Of a stretch of 64,000 nucleotides of DNA, positions 33,698 to 44,236 are shown one piece after another. Position 1 is the first letter of the stretch. Each line of letters begins with the position of its first letter. The notes under the pieces are model-generated. The model was not told the DNA's origin and did no database searches. It saw nothing but the letters and a program-made list of their open reading frames with translations. A program made the position numbers and the translations under genes. The stretch covers positions 2,356,001 through 2,420,000 of the forward strand of contig NC_020516.1 of NCBI RefSeq assembly GCF_000349945.1. The letters run 5' to 3'. The DNA comes from Azoarcus sp. KH32C (lineage in GTDB: Bacteria; Pseudomonadota; Gammaproteobacteria; Burkholderiales; Rhodocyclaceae).

Positions 33698-34410
33698 CAG
33701 TGACCGCCTTCCAGGTAGGCCGCGCGCACTTCGGGGCTCGCGAGCAGTTCCTGCCCACTGCCGGCCAGCACGATCTCGCCGTGCTGCAGCACGTAGCCGC
33801 GATGCGCGACGCGCAGTGCGTGGTGCGCGTTCTGCTCGACCAGCAGCACCGTCATGCCGTGCTCGGTGTTGAGCTCGCGGATGATCTGGAAGATGCGCTT
33901 GATGTAGATCGGCGCGAGGCCCAGGGACGGTTCGTCGAGCAGCAGCAGCTTCGGCCGGCTCATCAGCGCACGCCCGATCGCGAGCATCTGCTGTTCGCCG
34001 CCCGAGAGCGTGCCCGCACGCTGCGCGGCGCGCTGCTCCAAGATCGGGAACATCGCGTAGATCCGCTTGATGTCGGCGTTGAAGTTCGCCGGATCGGCGA
34101 AGGTCGTGCCCATCAGCAGGTTCTCCATCACCGTCATGCGCGAGAAGATGCGACGGCCTTCCGGCACGATCGCGATCCCGCGGCGCGAGATCTGATGGCT
34201 CGGCACGCGCGTGATGTCCTCGCCGTCGAAGACGATCCGGCCCATCGAAGCGCCGGGCTTGCCGAAGAGGCTCATCATCAGCGTCGATTTGCCGGCGCCG
34301 TTCGCGCCGATCAGCGTCACGATCTCGCCGACCTGCACCTTGACGTCGATGCCTCGCAGCGCGTGGATGTGGCCGTAATGGGCGTGCACGCCCTCCATAT
34401 GCAGCATCAT
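33697..34410 (-). CDS. livF: Branched-chain amino acid-type ABC transporter ATPase LivF
   Basis: 237 residues, the family's usual size. Walker A GANGAGKST near residue 38, signature LSGGEQQMLAIGRAL near 138, Walker B LLLLDEPSLGLAP near 158, and the LivF-typical start YGHIHALRGIDVKV. It pairs with LivG to power uptake of branched-chain amino acids or similar carboxylates. The ATG overlaps the livG stop; homologous sequence begins here although the frame is open upstream. Confidence 0.92.
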   Translation of the reverse strand: MMLHMEGVHAHYGHIHALRGIDVKVQVGEIVTLIGANGAGKSTLMMSLFGKPGASMGRIVFDGEDITRVPSHQISRRGIAIVPEGRRIFSRMTVMENLLMGTTFADPANFNADIKRIYAMFPILEQRAAQRAGTLSGGEQQMLAIGRALMSRPKLLLLDEPSLGLAPIYIKRIFQIIRELNTEHGMTVLLVEQNAHHALRVAHRGYVLQHGEIVLAGSGQELLASPEVRAAYLEGGH

Positions 34411-35233
34411 GCGGCCACCTCCACCTGTGCGGATTCGTCCTCGTCGTCCTCGCCGAGGTAGGCCTTGATGACGTCGGGGTTGTTGCGGATTTCCTCGGGC
34501 GTGCCCTCGGCGATCTTGCGGCCGTAGTTCAGCACGCAGATATGGTCCGAGACCTTCATCACGACGCTCATGTCGTGCTCGATCAGCAGGATCGCGATGC
34601 CTTCCTGCTGGCACAGCGAAAGCAGCAGCGTGTTGAGTTCGGCCGATTCGCGCGGATTGAGACCCGCGGCCGGCTCGTCGAGGCACAGCAGCACCGGATC
34701 GACGCACAGCGCGCGCCCGATCTCGATGCGCCGCTGCGTGCCGTAGGGCAGGTCCCCCGCGGCCACGTCGGCGATGTCGATCAGCCCCAGGCGCTCGAGC
34801 CAATGCACGGCCGTCTTCAGCGCCTCGGCCTCGGCCTTGCGGTAGGCGGGCAGGCGGAAGATGCCGGCGATCGAGAAGCGCGACGCCGTCTGCAGGAAGT
34901 TGTGCTGCGCGACGATCAGGTTCTCCAGCACCGTCATCTTCGGAAAGAGGCGGATGTTCTGGAAAGTCCGCACGACCTGCGCGTCACGGGCGACGCGGTG
35001 GCCGGTCATCGTCTCCAGGCGCATCTCGCCCTTCTTCGGATGCGCGAGGCGCACGCTGCCCACCGTCGGCTTGTAGAAGCCGGTCAGGCAGTTGAAGAAA
35101 GTCGTCTTGCCGGCCCCGTTCGGGCCGATGATCGCGGTGATCTTGCCTGCGGGCACCGACACCGACAGATCGTCGATGGCGGTGAGGCCGCCGAAGCGCA
35201 TCGTCAGATTTTCGACGGAGAGCAGGGTTGCGC

Positions 35234-35237
<4 letters not shown>
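34407..35237 (-). CDS. livG: Branched-chain amino acid-type ABC transporter ATPase LivG
   Basis: 276 residues. Walker A GPNGAGKTTFFNCLTGFYKP near residue 38, signature LPYGTQRRIEIGRAL, Walker B VLLCLDEPAAGLNPRESAE, and the LivG-specific RTFQNIRLFPKMTVLENL. An acidic C-terminal tail (EDDEDESAQ) is a minor extension. Its ATG overlaps the livM stop and its stop overlaps livF. Confidence 0.92.
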
Positions 35238-37464
<2,227 letters not shown>

Positions 37465-37550
37465 AGCAGTCTCCTTTCTCGTTATGCAGAATGCGCCACG
37501 CGTGCAGCCGAGGGCTCGGCGCGATGGCCGCGCGATGTCATCCGGAGAGA

Positions 37551-37602
37551 GCGCCGCCGGCTTCGTGGGCCGGCGGCGCGGTAGCCGGGCGGGTCACCCG
37601 GC
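37551..37602 (-). terminator. Two hairpins between livK and livH (attenuator-like)
   Basis: GCGCCGCCGGC (37551-37561) pairs with GCCGGCGGCGC (37569-37579), an 11 base-pair GC stem. Next to it GCCGGG (37584-37589) pairs with CCCGGC (37597-37602). There is no U-tract, so this is more likely an RNA-stability or partial-termination element than a full terminator. Confidence 0.55.
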
Positions 37603-37618
37603 CAATCGGAACAGAGGC

Positions 37619-38713
37619 TTACTTGGCGTAGTCGTACTGGCCGCCCTTCCACTGATACACGACGAAGCCCGGCTTCTTCTGGTCGCCCTTGGCGTCGAAG
37701 GAGAGGTCGCCGATCACGGTCTTGAAGGTGTTGCCGCGGATCGTCTTCTCCAGGTCGGCGAACTTGGTGCTCTTCGCCTGGGTGGCCGCTTCCGCGAACA
37801 GCTGGAATGCGGCGTAGGCGTACATCACGTAGCCTTCAGGCTTGACGTTCGCAGCTTCGAACTTCTTGACGACCGGCGCAGCGTCCGGGTTCTTGCGCGG
37901 ATCGGGCGAGAACGTGAACATCACGTTGTCGGCGTTGGCGCCGGCTGCGGTGACGAGCTCCGAGTTGGTCATCGTGTCGCCGCCCATCACGGTCAGCTTC
38001 AGGCCGGCCTGCTGCGCCTGGCGCAGGATCAGTGCGACTTCGGTGTGGTAGCCGCCGTAGGCCAGCACTTCGACGCCGGCTTGCTTGAGCTTCGTGACGA
38101 TGCCCGAGTAGTCCTTCTCGCCCGCAGTAATCGATTCGCGCAGCGTGGGCTTCACGCCCTTGGCTTCCATCGCCTTGGCCATCTCGTCGGCGAGACCCTT
38201 GCCGTAGGCGCTCTTGTCGTCGAGCACGGCGACCTTCTTGCCTTTGAACTTCTCGGCGATGTAGCTGCCGGCGACCATGCCCTGCTGGTCGTCACGACCC
38301 ATGATGCGGAAGACGTTCTTCAGGCCGCGCTCGGTGACCTTCGGGTTGGTCGACACGGTCGCCATCGGGATGTCGGCTTCCGAATAGACTTCCGACGCGG
38401 GGATCGTCGAGCTCGAGCACCAGTGGCCGTGCATGAAGACGATCTTCTTGTTGACCATGGCATTGGCAACCGACACGGCCTGCTTCGGATCGCAGGCATC
38501 GTCGCCGACTTCCAGCTTCAGCTTCTGGCCGAGCACGCCGCCCTTGGCGTTGATGTCGGCGATCGCCATCTCTGCACCTTTGCGGATCTGCTCGCCGGCG
38601 GAGGCATATTCCCCCGTCATCGGGCCGGCGATCGCCACTGCCAGGTCGGCGTGCGCAAGTTGGGTCTGGGCGCCGAGCGCGAGGAATGCGGTGGCGATGA
38701 GCGTCTTTTTCAT
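37619..38713 (-). CDS. livK: ABC transporter substrate-binding protein, LivK-like
   Basis: 364 residues with a signal peptide (MKKTLIATAFLALGAQTQLAHA) and the Leu/Ile/Val-binding protein fold: DLAVAIAGPMTGEYASAGEQ, then GDDACDPKQAVSVANAMV near residue 70, and CSSSTIPASEVY. The two Cys in ACDPKQ and HWCSSS can form the usual disulfide. The protein captures the substrate in the periplasm. Its ATG overlaps the stop of the GntR gene with GGAGG upstream. The substrate could be a branched-chain amino acid, or an aromatic acid given the aromatic-degrading host; the sequence does not decide. Confidence 0.9.
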   Translation of the reverse strand: MKKTLIATAFLALGAQTQLAHADLAVAIAGPMTGEYASAGEQIRKGAEMAIADINAKGGVLGQKLKLEVGDDACDPKQAVSVANAMVNKKIVFMHGHWCSSSTIPASEVYSEADIPMATVSTNPKVTERGLKNVFRIMGRDDQQGMVAGSYIAEKFKGKKVAVLDDKSAYGKGLADEMAKAMEAKGVKPTLRESITAGEKDYSGIVTKLKQAGVEVLAYGGYHTEVALILRQAQQAGLKLTVMGGDTMTNSELVTAAGANADNVMFTFSPDPRKNPDAAPVVKKFEAANVKPEGYVMYAYAAFQLFAEAATQAKSTKFADLEKTIRGNTFKTVIGDLSFDAKGDQKKPGFVVYQWKGGQYDYAK

Positions 38714-39408
38714 GTGTTTCCTCCGTGGTGTCGATGGACGTTCAGGTACTGCACGAGCGTCGCCCCCGCGTCGAGCACGTGGGCCCGGGTCAGGGACGCC
38801 GCAGCGTCGGGATCGCGCCGCGCGAAGGCATCAAGGATCGCCTGATGTTCGCGCTGCGTCTTGGGCATCTCGGTCTGCGTCGTCATCGCCAGCAGGGCGC
38901 GCACGTAACGCTCGACCTTATCGTAGAGCGCACGGATTTCCGCCAGCAGGATGGGGCGGTCCGCGTCTGCATACAGTGTCGAATGGAACTGCCAGTTCAA
39001 CTCGCCCCAGCGTCCCGTGTTAGAGGAGGCCACGAAGTCGGCAAGCTTTTGGCGAGCCTCGGCGAGTCGTTCGTCAGTGATGCGCGCGGCAGCGAGACCG
39101 GCTGCACGGGCTTCGAGCAGCGCGCGGATGTCCATGTATTCCGAAATTTCCGCCGGCGACAAGCCGGCGACGACGGCACCACGGTTCTTCGAAAAACTGA
39201 CCAGTCCTTCCGCCTCGAGCCGCTTGAGCGCTTCACGCACGGGAATCTTGCTGACGTGGAAGCGGGAAGCGATTTCGTCCTGGCGGAGGACTTCTCCGGT
39301 GGCCAATTGCCCCTCGACGATGGCATCACGCAGCGCTTCGGCGATCTGATCCGATGCCGACAGGCGCATCACGCGCGGAACTTCGAGTTGGTCGAGTGCA
39401 GAGGCCAT
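38710..39408 (-). CDS. GntR/FCD-family transcriptional regulator
   Basis: 232 residues. Winged helix at about 15-80 (DQIAEALRDAIVEGQLATGE, RQDEIASRFHVSKIPVREAL), then an all-helical FCD ligand-binding domain with the metal/ligand histidines in NWQFHSTLY, TQREHQAIL and TRAHVLDA. FCD regulators are usually repressors released by a small acid. It is the first gene of the liv operon, coupled to livK by overlapping stop and start, and the palindrome at 39428-39442 is very probably its own operator. No ribosome binding site precedes the ATG at 39408. Confidence 0.9.
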   Translation of the reverse strand: MASALDQLEVPRVMRLSASDQIAEALRDAIVEGQLATGEVLRQDEIASRFHVSKIPVREALKRLEAEGLVSFSKNRGAVVAGLSPAEISEYMDIRALLEARAAGLAAARITDERLAEARQKLADFVASSNTGRWGELNWQFHSTLYADADRPILLAEIRALYDKVERYVRALLAMTTQTEMPKTQREHQAILDAFARRDPDAAASLTRAHVLDAGATLVQYLNVHRHHGGNT

Positions 39409-39427
39409 CGAAAGTATTCTATAAGAT

Positions 39428-39442
39428 CGTATACGGTATACG
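39428..39442. promoter_or_regulatory. GTATAC palindrome, likely GntR/FCD operator
   Basis: CGTATAC-G-GTATACG is a perfect 7-base inverted repeat with one central base, 20 bases upstream of the GntR start. FCD-type regulators commonly bind sites with a GTATAC or GT-N-AC core. A possible -10 box (TATAGAAT, minus strand, about 39414-39421) lies just downstream, so binding would block transcription of gntR-livKHMGF-eamA. The transcript would then be nearly leaderless. Confidence 0.6.
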
Positions 39443-39537
39443 TGGAAGCCGCAGATTACATATCCTTCAAATCGATTACAAGCTGCAGTGCAGCATCGGA
39501 AACAGGGAGGCTTGGTCCGCGAAAACGGACAGAAAGA

Positions 39538-39891
39538 TCAGGCGCGCCGGGAGCGGTTCCAGAACTGCGCTACAACCGCGGCCGCCAGAACGCCGGCTGC
39601 ATCAGCGACCCAATCGCGCACGTCGCAGGAGCGCCAGCTGGTGAAGGATTGTGCGATTTCGATGGCTGCGCCGTAGGTGAGGATTCCGGCTGCCAGGGTG
39701 CGAAATCTACCCGGCCAAGCGGCAGCGCCGAGCAGGGTGATCGTGAAGAAGGTCAGCACGTGCTCGACCTTGTCCTGCCACGAGACGATCTTGGGTTCGT
39801 AAGTCGTCGGCAGCAATGCAACAACGAAGACGGCGATGAGTATCGCTACGAAGAACGACCTTAGAAGTCGAACGCGTCGTGATGTCGACAC
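39538..39891 (-). CDS. VanZ-like membrane protein
   Basis: 117 residues with four predicted membrane helices (about 12-32, 42-60, 66-84, 92-110) and the VanZ-type pattern DKVEHVLTFFTITLLGAAAW followed by GAAIEIAQSFTSWRSCDVRDWVADAAG. VanZ-like proteins are small inner-membrane proteins of mostly unknown role. It lies 7 bases upstream of the next minus-strand gene's stop region and may be the last gene of a small cluster (41228 to 39538). Confidence 0.8.
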   Translation of the reverse strand: MSTSRRVRLLRSFFVAILIAVFVVALLPTTYEPKIVSWQDKVEHVLTFFTITLLGAAAWPGRFRTLAAGILTYGAAIEIAQSFTSWRSCDVRDWVADAAGVLAAAVVAQFWNRSRRA

Positions 39892-39898
39892 GGAAGCC

Positions 39899-40114
39899 TC
39901 AGCCTTCGGGAGTCTTCAGTTCCACCCACAGGACCCATTGTCCGCAGGCATTGCGGGGACTGCGCAACGAACCGTGCCACGGGCCTTCGATGCATTCGCC
40001 CTTGTCATCGTGCTCGTCGTATTCCACCTCGCCGGCTGCGGAGCCCGGCTTGCGCTTGCCGCCCCAGCGATTGCAGGAGACGCAGCGTTTGCGATCGAGA
40101 ACCTGGGTCGCCAT
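39899..40114 (-). CDS. Small cysteine-containing hypothetical protein
   Basis: 71 residues with a CxxC pair in KRCVSCNRWGGKRKPG and two further Cys (GECIEGPWHG, RNACGQWVLW), suggestive of a small zinc-binding fold. It is rich in charged and aromatic residues and has no signal peptide. The ATG at 40114 was preferred since the upstream part of the frame is Arg/Ser-rich and unlike protein. I do not recognise the family. It is tightly packed between the VanZ-like and thioredoxin-like genes. Confidence 0.6.
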   Translation of the reverse strand: MATQVLDRKRCVSCNRWGGKRKPGSAAGEVEYDEHDDKGECIEGPWHGSLRSPRNACGQWVLWVELKTPEG

Positions 40115-40136
40115 CGGCGCTTTGCGGCTTGATTCG

Positions 40137-40535
40137 TCAGACCCGATCCGCCGCGACGTGGGCGGTGAGTGCGTCGCGAATGTTGCATTCGCTCTGCCAG
40201 ACGGCCCGCTCCTCATTGGCCGATACGTAGGCCTGCGCCTCGGCATCGGTCAGTGCGGTCAGGGTTTCGAGCGTGCGTTGCAGGATCGCATGCTGGGGAA
40301 GCATCGTGCCGAAGAACAACACGCATTCACCGCGCTGGATCAGCAGGGTCGGGAAATTCTCGACGTCGAGGTCGGTGATCCACTCCGCTTCGTCTTCGAC
40401 GTCGATCCAGTAGAACCCCGCCTCCGGCCACTGCGCGGACAATGCTTCGAAGCCCGCACGGTATTCCCGGCACGTGCCGCACCATTCGGCACACAGGCAG
40501 ATTACGAGGAGATCGGGGAGAACTGGCGTTTTCAT
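40137..40535 (-). CDS. Thioredoxin-fold protein
   Basis: 132 residues with the thioredoxin active site AEWCGTCREYRAGFEAL near residue 22 and the cis-proline strand VENFPTLLIQRGE near 62. There is no signal peptide, so it is cytoplasmic. The active-site pair CGTC differs from thioredoxin's CGPC. A C-terminal helical extension of about 40 residues (LTDAEAQAYVSANEERAVWQ) is not typical. The likely role is disulfide exchange with an unknown partner. Confidence 0.75.
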   Translation of the reverse strand: MKTPVLPDLLVICLCAEWCGTCREYRAGFEALSAQWPEAGFYWIDVEDEAEWITDLDVENFPTLLIQRGECVLFFGTMLPQHAILQRTLETLTALTDAEAQAYVSANEERAVWQSECNIRDALTAHVAADRV

Positions 40536-40604
40536 CGGCACGACGTCGGAGGAGCGCCCGACGAGGCTAACACACTCCGACACCTCGCCCAAATCGCTCC
40601 AGGG

Positions 40605-41228
40605 CTAGCCAGGCTGATGTTGGATCCGATATACCTTCGGGTCGTCCGCGTATTCGATCAACACCTTCCTGACCCGTTCCTGCCAGAGCTCGGCGAAGCG
40701 CGCACGGATTTCCGGACCGCAGCCCGGGTGCAGGCTGCAGGCCATCAGCTCCGGCATTGCCGGATCGGCTGGAATCGGCGCCAGGTCGACCTGCGCGTCG
40801 ACGACAGCGCCGTTGTCGAGGCGCGAGAAGCGGACTGCCATCGGCTGTTCGGCGGCAAAATCCAGCAGGTTGCGGCGGACGAAGCGTGCTGCGACTCCCT
40901 TGAATCCCCCCTCGTGCGCGGCGCCGGTCAGCAGCGTGACGACGCTCGCGATCACGCCCGTCACGCCGCTGTCGATGGCGTCGCGAAAGCGGACCTGCAC
41001 GCCGCCCCGCTCAGGAATGCTGTCGGGGTATAGCGCCGCGAGCGCATGGCAAGTCAGCATGTAGGCCGACGCGACGGTCGGGCAGGAATGTCCGGCCAGC
41101 CGGACGGCATCGTCGTAGCGATATTCGAACAGACCCTTGTCGGCAGCGCCGAGAAATTCGGCGAGGGGGTCGCGGACGAGCAGTCTTCGGACATCGGCGA
41201 GGAAATGAGGTTGTCGTTCGTTGTGCAT
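40605..41228 (-). CDS. FmdE-like domain protein
   Basis: 207 residues. The stretch RLAGHSCPTVASAYMLTCHAL near residue 44 followed by VRFRDAIDSGVTGVIASVVTLLTGAAHEG resembles FmdE-type domains (GHxCP motif), first described in formylmethanofuran dehydrogenase operons but widespread with unknown roles, often with a metal. A second Cys cluster, MACSLHPGCG, lies near residue 163. No signal peptide. An FNR-type box lies about 100 bases upstream, so oxygen-dependent expression is possible. Family assignment is tentative. Confidence 0.5.
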   Translation of the reverse strand: MHNERQPHFLADVRRLLVRDPLAEFLGAADKGLFEYRYDDAVRLAGHSCPTVASAYMLTCHALAALYPDSIPERGGVQVRFRDAIDSGVTGVIASVVTLLTGAAHEGGFKGVAARFVRRNLLDFAAEQPMAVRFSRLDNGAVVDAQVDLAPIPADPAMPELMACSLHPGCGPEIRARFAELWQERVRKVLIEYADDPKVYRIQHQPG

Positions 41229-41323
41229 GCAGGATTCTCCGGGGCAAGGATCGTCGCCGGCCCGTGGGCGGTGAGTCGTGACGGAATCGCATGCAAGGGT
41301 CGCAATGAAGGCGCCGTCCGGCC

Positions 41324-41337
41324 TTGATCAGTGTCAA
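41324..41337. promoter_or_regulatory. FNR/DNR-type box
   Basis: TTGATCAGTGTCAA matches the FNR/CRP-family consensus TTGAT-N4-ATCAA at nine of ten specified positions. It lies between the divergent FmdE-like gene (start 41228) and the TonB receptor gene (start about 41642), and is nearer the former. An anaerobic regulator is expected in a host with anaerobic benzoate genes. Confidence 0.45.
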
Positions 41338-41357
41338 TACCTATCAGATCGCGGGGG

Positions 41358-41418
41358 AAGCGGTACCGCTTACTCGTGCCGCCGGCGCAAATCGACCAGA
41401 TGACACTGACGTTTGTCA
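41358..41418. promoter_or_regulatory. Palindromes in the divergent spacer before the TonB receptor gene
   Basis: The 413-base spacer 41229-41641 contains no gene. Besides the FNR-type box it has a perfect 14-base palindrome AAGCGGTACCGCTT (41358-41371) and the inverted repeat TGACA-N8-TGTCA (41401-41418). Each is a candidate operator; no matching regulator is evident in the window. No strong -35/-10 pair was found. Confidence 0.4.
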
Positions 41419-41641
41419 CGCCATACAAAAAAATGGGTCACGTTGGGCAGCTCTAATCACGAAATGCGTTCGGAATGTGGTAACAATGGCATATGCACAA
41501 AAACAAGGCGGCCGAAGAGCCCTTTAGCCGTGTCCCCCAATGGCTCGGACGATCGGGCTCTGGCGAAATCGGTCGGCGAGCACGGAGTGCGGCTTTTCGG
41601 CGTGGAGACCCGGAGCCGAATTGAAGATGAGGGATCGGGCA

Positions 41642-43654
41642 ATGGCCGCGTCGCGACAGCTTGTCTTTGCCCTTGCGCTCGGTGTGGCGCAGGGGAGCGC
41701 CGGAATGGCGCATGGGGCGGATCTGACGGATATCAGCTTTGAAGAATTGACTTCGCTGAAAGTCAGTTCAGCGTCACGCTTCGTTCAGTCGGCGCGCGAG
41801 GCGCCGTCGGCGGTGGAGGTCATTACCCGCGAGGACATCCGGCGCTATGGCTGGAAAACTCTCACGGAGGCGCTCACCGCCCTCACCGGCATCTACGCCG
41901 TCAACGACCGGGCGTACGACTTCGTCGGCGCCCGCGGCTTTCTCGTGCCGGGCGACTACAACACGCGCTTCTTGCTGATGATCGACGGGCAACGAACCGC
42001 GGACAACGTCTACGAACAGGCGATGTTCGGCAGCGAGTTCCTGCTCGACCTGAGCTTGGTCGATCGCATCGAGTACGTTCCGGGGCCGGGTTCGGCGATC
42101 TACGGGAGCAACGCAATCTTCGGCGTCATCAACGTGATCACCCGCCGCACCGAGGAATTGCCGCCGCTGCAGCTCGCCACGCGCCTTTTCGATGACAATC
42201 TGCACGAGGCACGAGTGACGGCCGCGAAGCGGTTCAAATCCGGCGCTTCGTTGCTGATCTCGGTGATGCAGGGCGAAAGGGATGGGCGCAACGAAAAATA
42301 TGCCGACCCCGGTGGCACGCTGCTGCTGCACGGCGGCGAGGTTTCGCCTGACGGCATTGCCCACGATCTCGACCGGCAATTCCGGCAGCAGCTCTTCGCC
42401 CGCTACGAACTCGAGGCATTGTCGCTGACGGCAAAATACGGTTCCCGACGCATCAAGCCCTCGTCGGGGCTGTACGGGACGCTATTCGATGACGCGGGCA
42501 TTAGCATCGAGGACACCTACTTCAGCACCGTCGCACGCTACCAGCGTCAGCTTTCCGCAGATCTGGGCGTCGATGCGCGGCTGGAGTATGGGGAAATGGT
42601 CTACCGGGCCGATTATCCGTATGACGACGACAGCGGCAACCGGTACATCAATCACGACGATACCGCCGGCGCCTGGTGGAGTGGCGACGCCCGCTTCCTG
42701 TATTCCGGACTGGCCGATCACAAGCTTGTCGCCGGCTTCGAGGCCGCGGTCGATACCACGGCCCGGCAGCGTAACTTCGACGTCGGCGTTGCCGTCAATC
42801 CTTCCCTGGATGCGGATAGCCGTCGCCATCGAACCGGCATCTATGCGCTCGACGAATGGGCGATTGCCGAGCGGTGGCGGATCAATGCCGGATTGCGCCA
42901 CGACCGATTCTCGATCGGGGATTCGGCGACGAGCCCGCGGCTCGGGGTGATCTGGCTTGTCGACGAGGCCAACACACTGAAGCTGCTCGGCGGGCGGGCA
43001 TATCGCGTCCCCAATGCCTACGAGCGCGACTATGCCAACGGTTTCAGCTACCTCGCCAACACGGCGCTCGAGCCGGAAACCATGCAAACCATTGAAACCG
43101 TATGGGAAGCGCGCCCGGGGCCCTTACGCGACTACCGCATTTCGCTGTTCGACTACCGGATCTCGAATCTGATCGCCCAGATCGAGACGTCAGGCGGAGC
43201 CTTGCAATTCCAGAACCAGTCCCGCATCAGCGCGCGGGGGCTCGAGCTCGCATGGCGTGAGCGCTGGACATCGGGCGCGCAGCTCCAAGGGAGTGTGGGA
43301 TTCAATCACGCGCGCACCGACGACGGTAAGCGGCCCGGGTTCAGTCCCGCGTGGCTCGCCAAGCTGCGCGCAAGTCTCCCGCTGCCGGGAGATTTCTGGG
43401 TATTGAGTGCCGAGCTGCAGGCTCAGCCGGCGACACGCTACGTCTGGCATGACCAAGGGCAGCGCCTGCCGGGACGTACCCTCGTCGACGTCGCGCTGAC
43501 GCCGGCCCGGCTCGCTCCGGGCCTTGACGGGTACCTGCGGATTCGAAACCTGTTCGACCGCCGTTTTGCATACCCCGGCTCCGACGAAGCGCCCGTGCCC
43601 GCGGTTCCCGGGATCCGGCGCACCGTCGAGCTTGGCGTGAGCTACAGCTTCTGA
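41642..43654 (+). CDS. TonB-dependent outer-membrane receptor
   Basis: 670 residues with a signal peptide (LVFALALGVAQGSAGMAHGA), a TonB-box-like start (DLTDISFEELTSLKV), a plug domain (SAVEVITREDIRRYGWKTL, FLLMIDGQRTADNVYE, VDRIEYVPGPGSAIYGSNA) and a beta barrel ending in the terminal aromatic strand VELGVSYSF. Such receptors import ligands across the outer membrane using TonB energy. ATG at 41642 has GAGGG at 8 bases; the ATG at 41627 is an alternative. The next genes, YfiR-like and GGDEF-EAL, follow closely, so here the receptor probably feeds a signalling pathway rather than serving iron uptake alone. Confidence 0.9.
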   Translation: MAASRQLVFALALGVAQGSAGMAHGADLTDISFEELTSLKVSSASRFVQSAREAPSAVEVITREDIRRYGWKTLTEALTALTGIYAVNDRAYDFVGARGFLVPGDYNTRFLLMIDGQRTADNVYEQAMFGSEFLLDLSLVDRIEYVPGPGSAIYGSNAIFGVINVITRRTEELPPLQLATRLFDDNLHEARVTAAKRFKSGASLLISVMQGERDGRNEKYADPGGTLLLHGGEVSPDGIAHDLDRQFRQQLFARYELEALSLTAKYGSRRIKPSSGLYGTLFDDAGISIEDTYFSTVARYQRQLSADLGVDARLEYGEMVYRADYPYDDDSGNRYINHDDTAGAWWSGDARFLYSGLADHKLVAGFEAAVDTTARQRNFDVGVAVNPSLDADSRRHRTGIYALDEWAIAERWRINAGLRHDRFSIGDSATSPRLGVIWLVDEANTLKLLGGRAYRVPNAYERDYANGFSYLANTALEPETMQTIETVWEARPGPLRDYRISLFDYRISNLIAQIETSGGALQFQNQSRISARGLELAWRERWTSGAQLQGSVGFNHARTDDGKRPGFSPAWLAKLRASLPLPGDFWVLSAELQAQPATRYVWHDQGQRLPGRTLVDVALTPARLAPGLDGYLRIRNLFDRRFAYPGSDEAPVPAVPGIRRTVELGVSYSF

Positions 43655-43662
43655 GAACCCGG

Positions 43663-44223
43663 ATGATGCCGATCCGCACCCGACCGGTCCAGGCCACCAC
43701 CCATTCTGCGTGGTATGCCCTGCGGTTTGCCGCGATGATGTTCGCGGCCGTGTTCGGGCAGGTGGGGGGCGCGGCAGCCGATGGCGGCGAAGGGGCCCTG
43801 AAGGCGGCGTATCTTTACAACTTCGCCGTATACACGGACTGGCCGGTGTTGCCGACAACGTTCGAGTTCTGCATTGCGGGCAAGGATGACTTCGGCGACA
43901 GCCTCGACGCGATCGCGCGCAAGCAGATATCCGGCCGCCAGATCCGCATCCGGCGCTTTCAGGGGGGGGACGTGCCGGGCGAGTGCAATCTCGTTTTCAT
44001 CGTCGCCAGCAACCGGGTGGCCGGTTCCCAGGTGCTCGCCGCGGTGGCCAGGCGCCCCGTCCTGACGGTGGGCGACGTGGGCCTCGAGACCGACGACAGG
44101 CCGATGCTGCAACTCGCCAGAGAGAACGGACAACTGTGCTTCAGCGTCAATCAGCCCGCGGCGCATGCCGTCGGGCTGACCTTTTCGTCGAAGATGCTGC
44201 GCCTTGCGCGCAGCGTCCAGTAG
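43663..44223 (+). CDS. YfiR family periplasmic protein (DUF4154)
   Basis: 186 residues. An N-terminal hydrophobic signal segment (about 18-40), then the family core: ALKAAYLYNFAVYTDWP, FEFCIAGKDDFG, NLVFIVASN, VLTVGDVGLE and GQLCFSVNQPAAHAVGLTFSSKML. In Pseudomonas, YfiR holds the diguanylate cyclase YfiN inactive in the periplasm. Two cysteines typical of redox-sensitive YfiR are present (FEFCIAG and GECNLV; a third in GQLCF). It begins 8 bases after the TonB receptor stop and ends 13 bases before the GGDEF-EAL gene, so the three form one operon. Confidence 0.87.
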   Translation: MMPIRTRPVQATTHSAWYALRFAAMMFAAVFGQVGGAAADGGEGALKAAYLYNFAVYTDWPVLPTTFEFCIAGKDDFGDSLDAIARKQISGRQIRIRRFQGGDVPGECNLVFIVASNRVAGSQVLAAVARRPVLTVGDVGLETDDRPMLQLARENGQLCFSVNQPAAHAVGLTFSSKMLRLARSVQ

Positions 44224-44236
44224 GGAGATATCCCCG

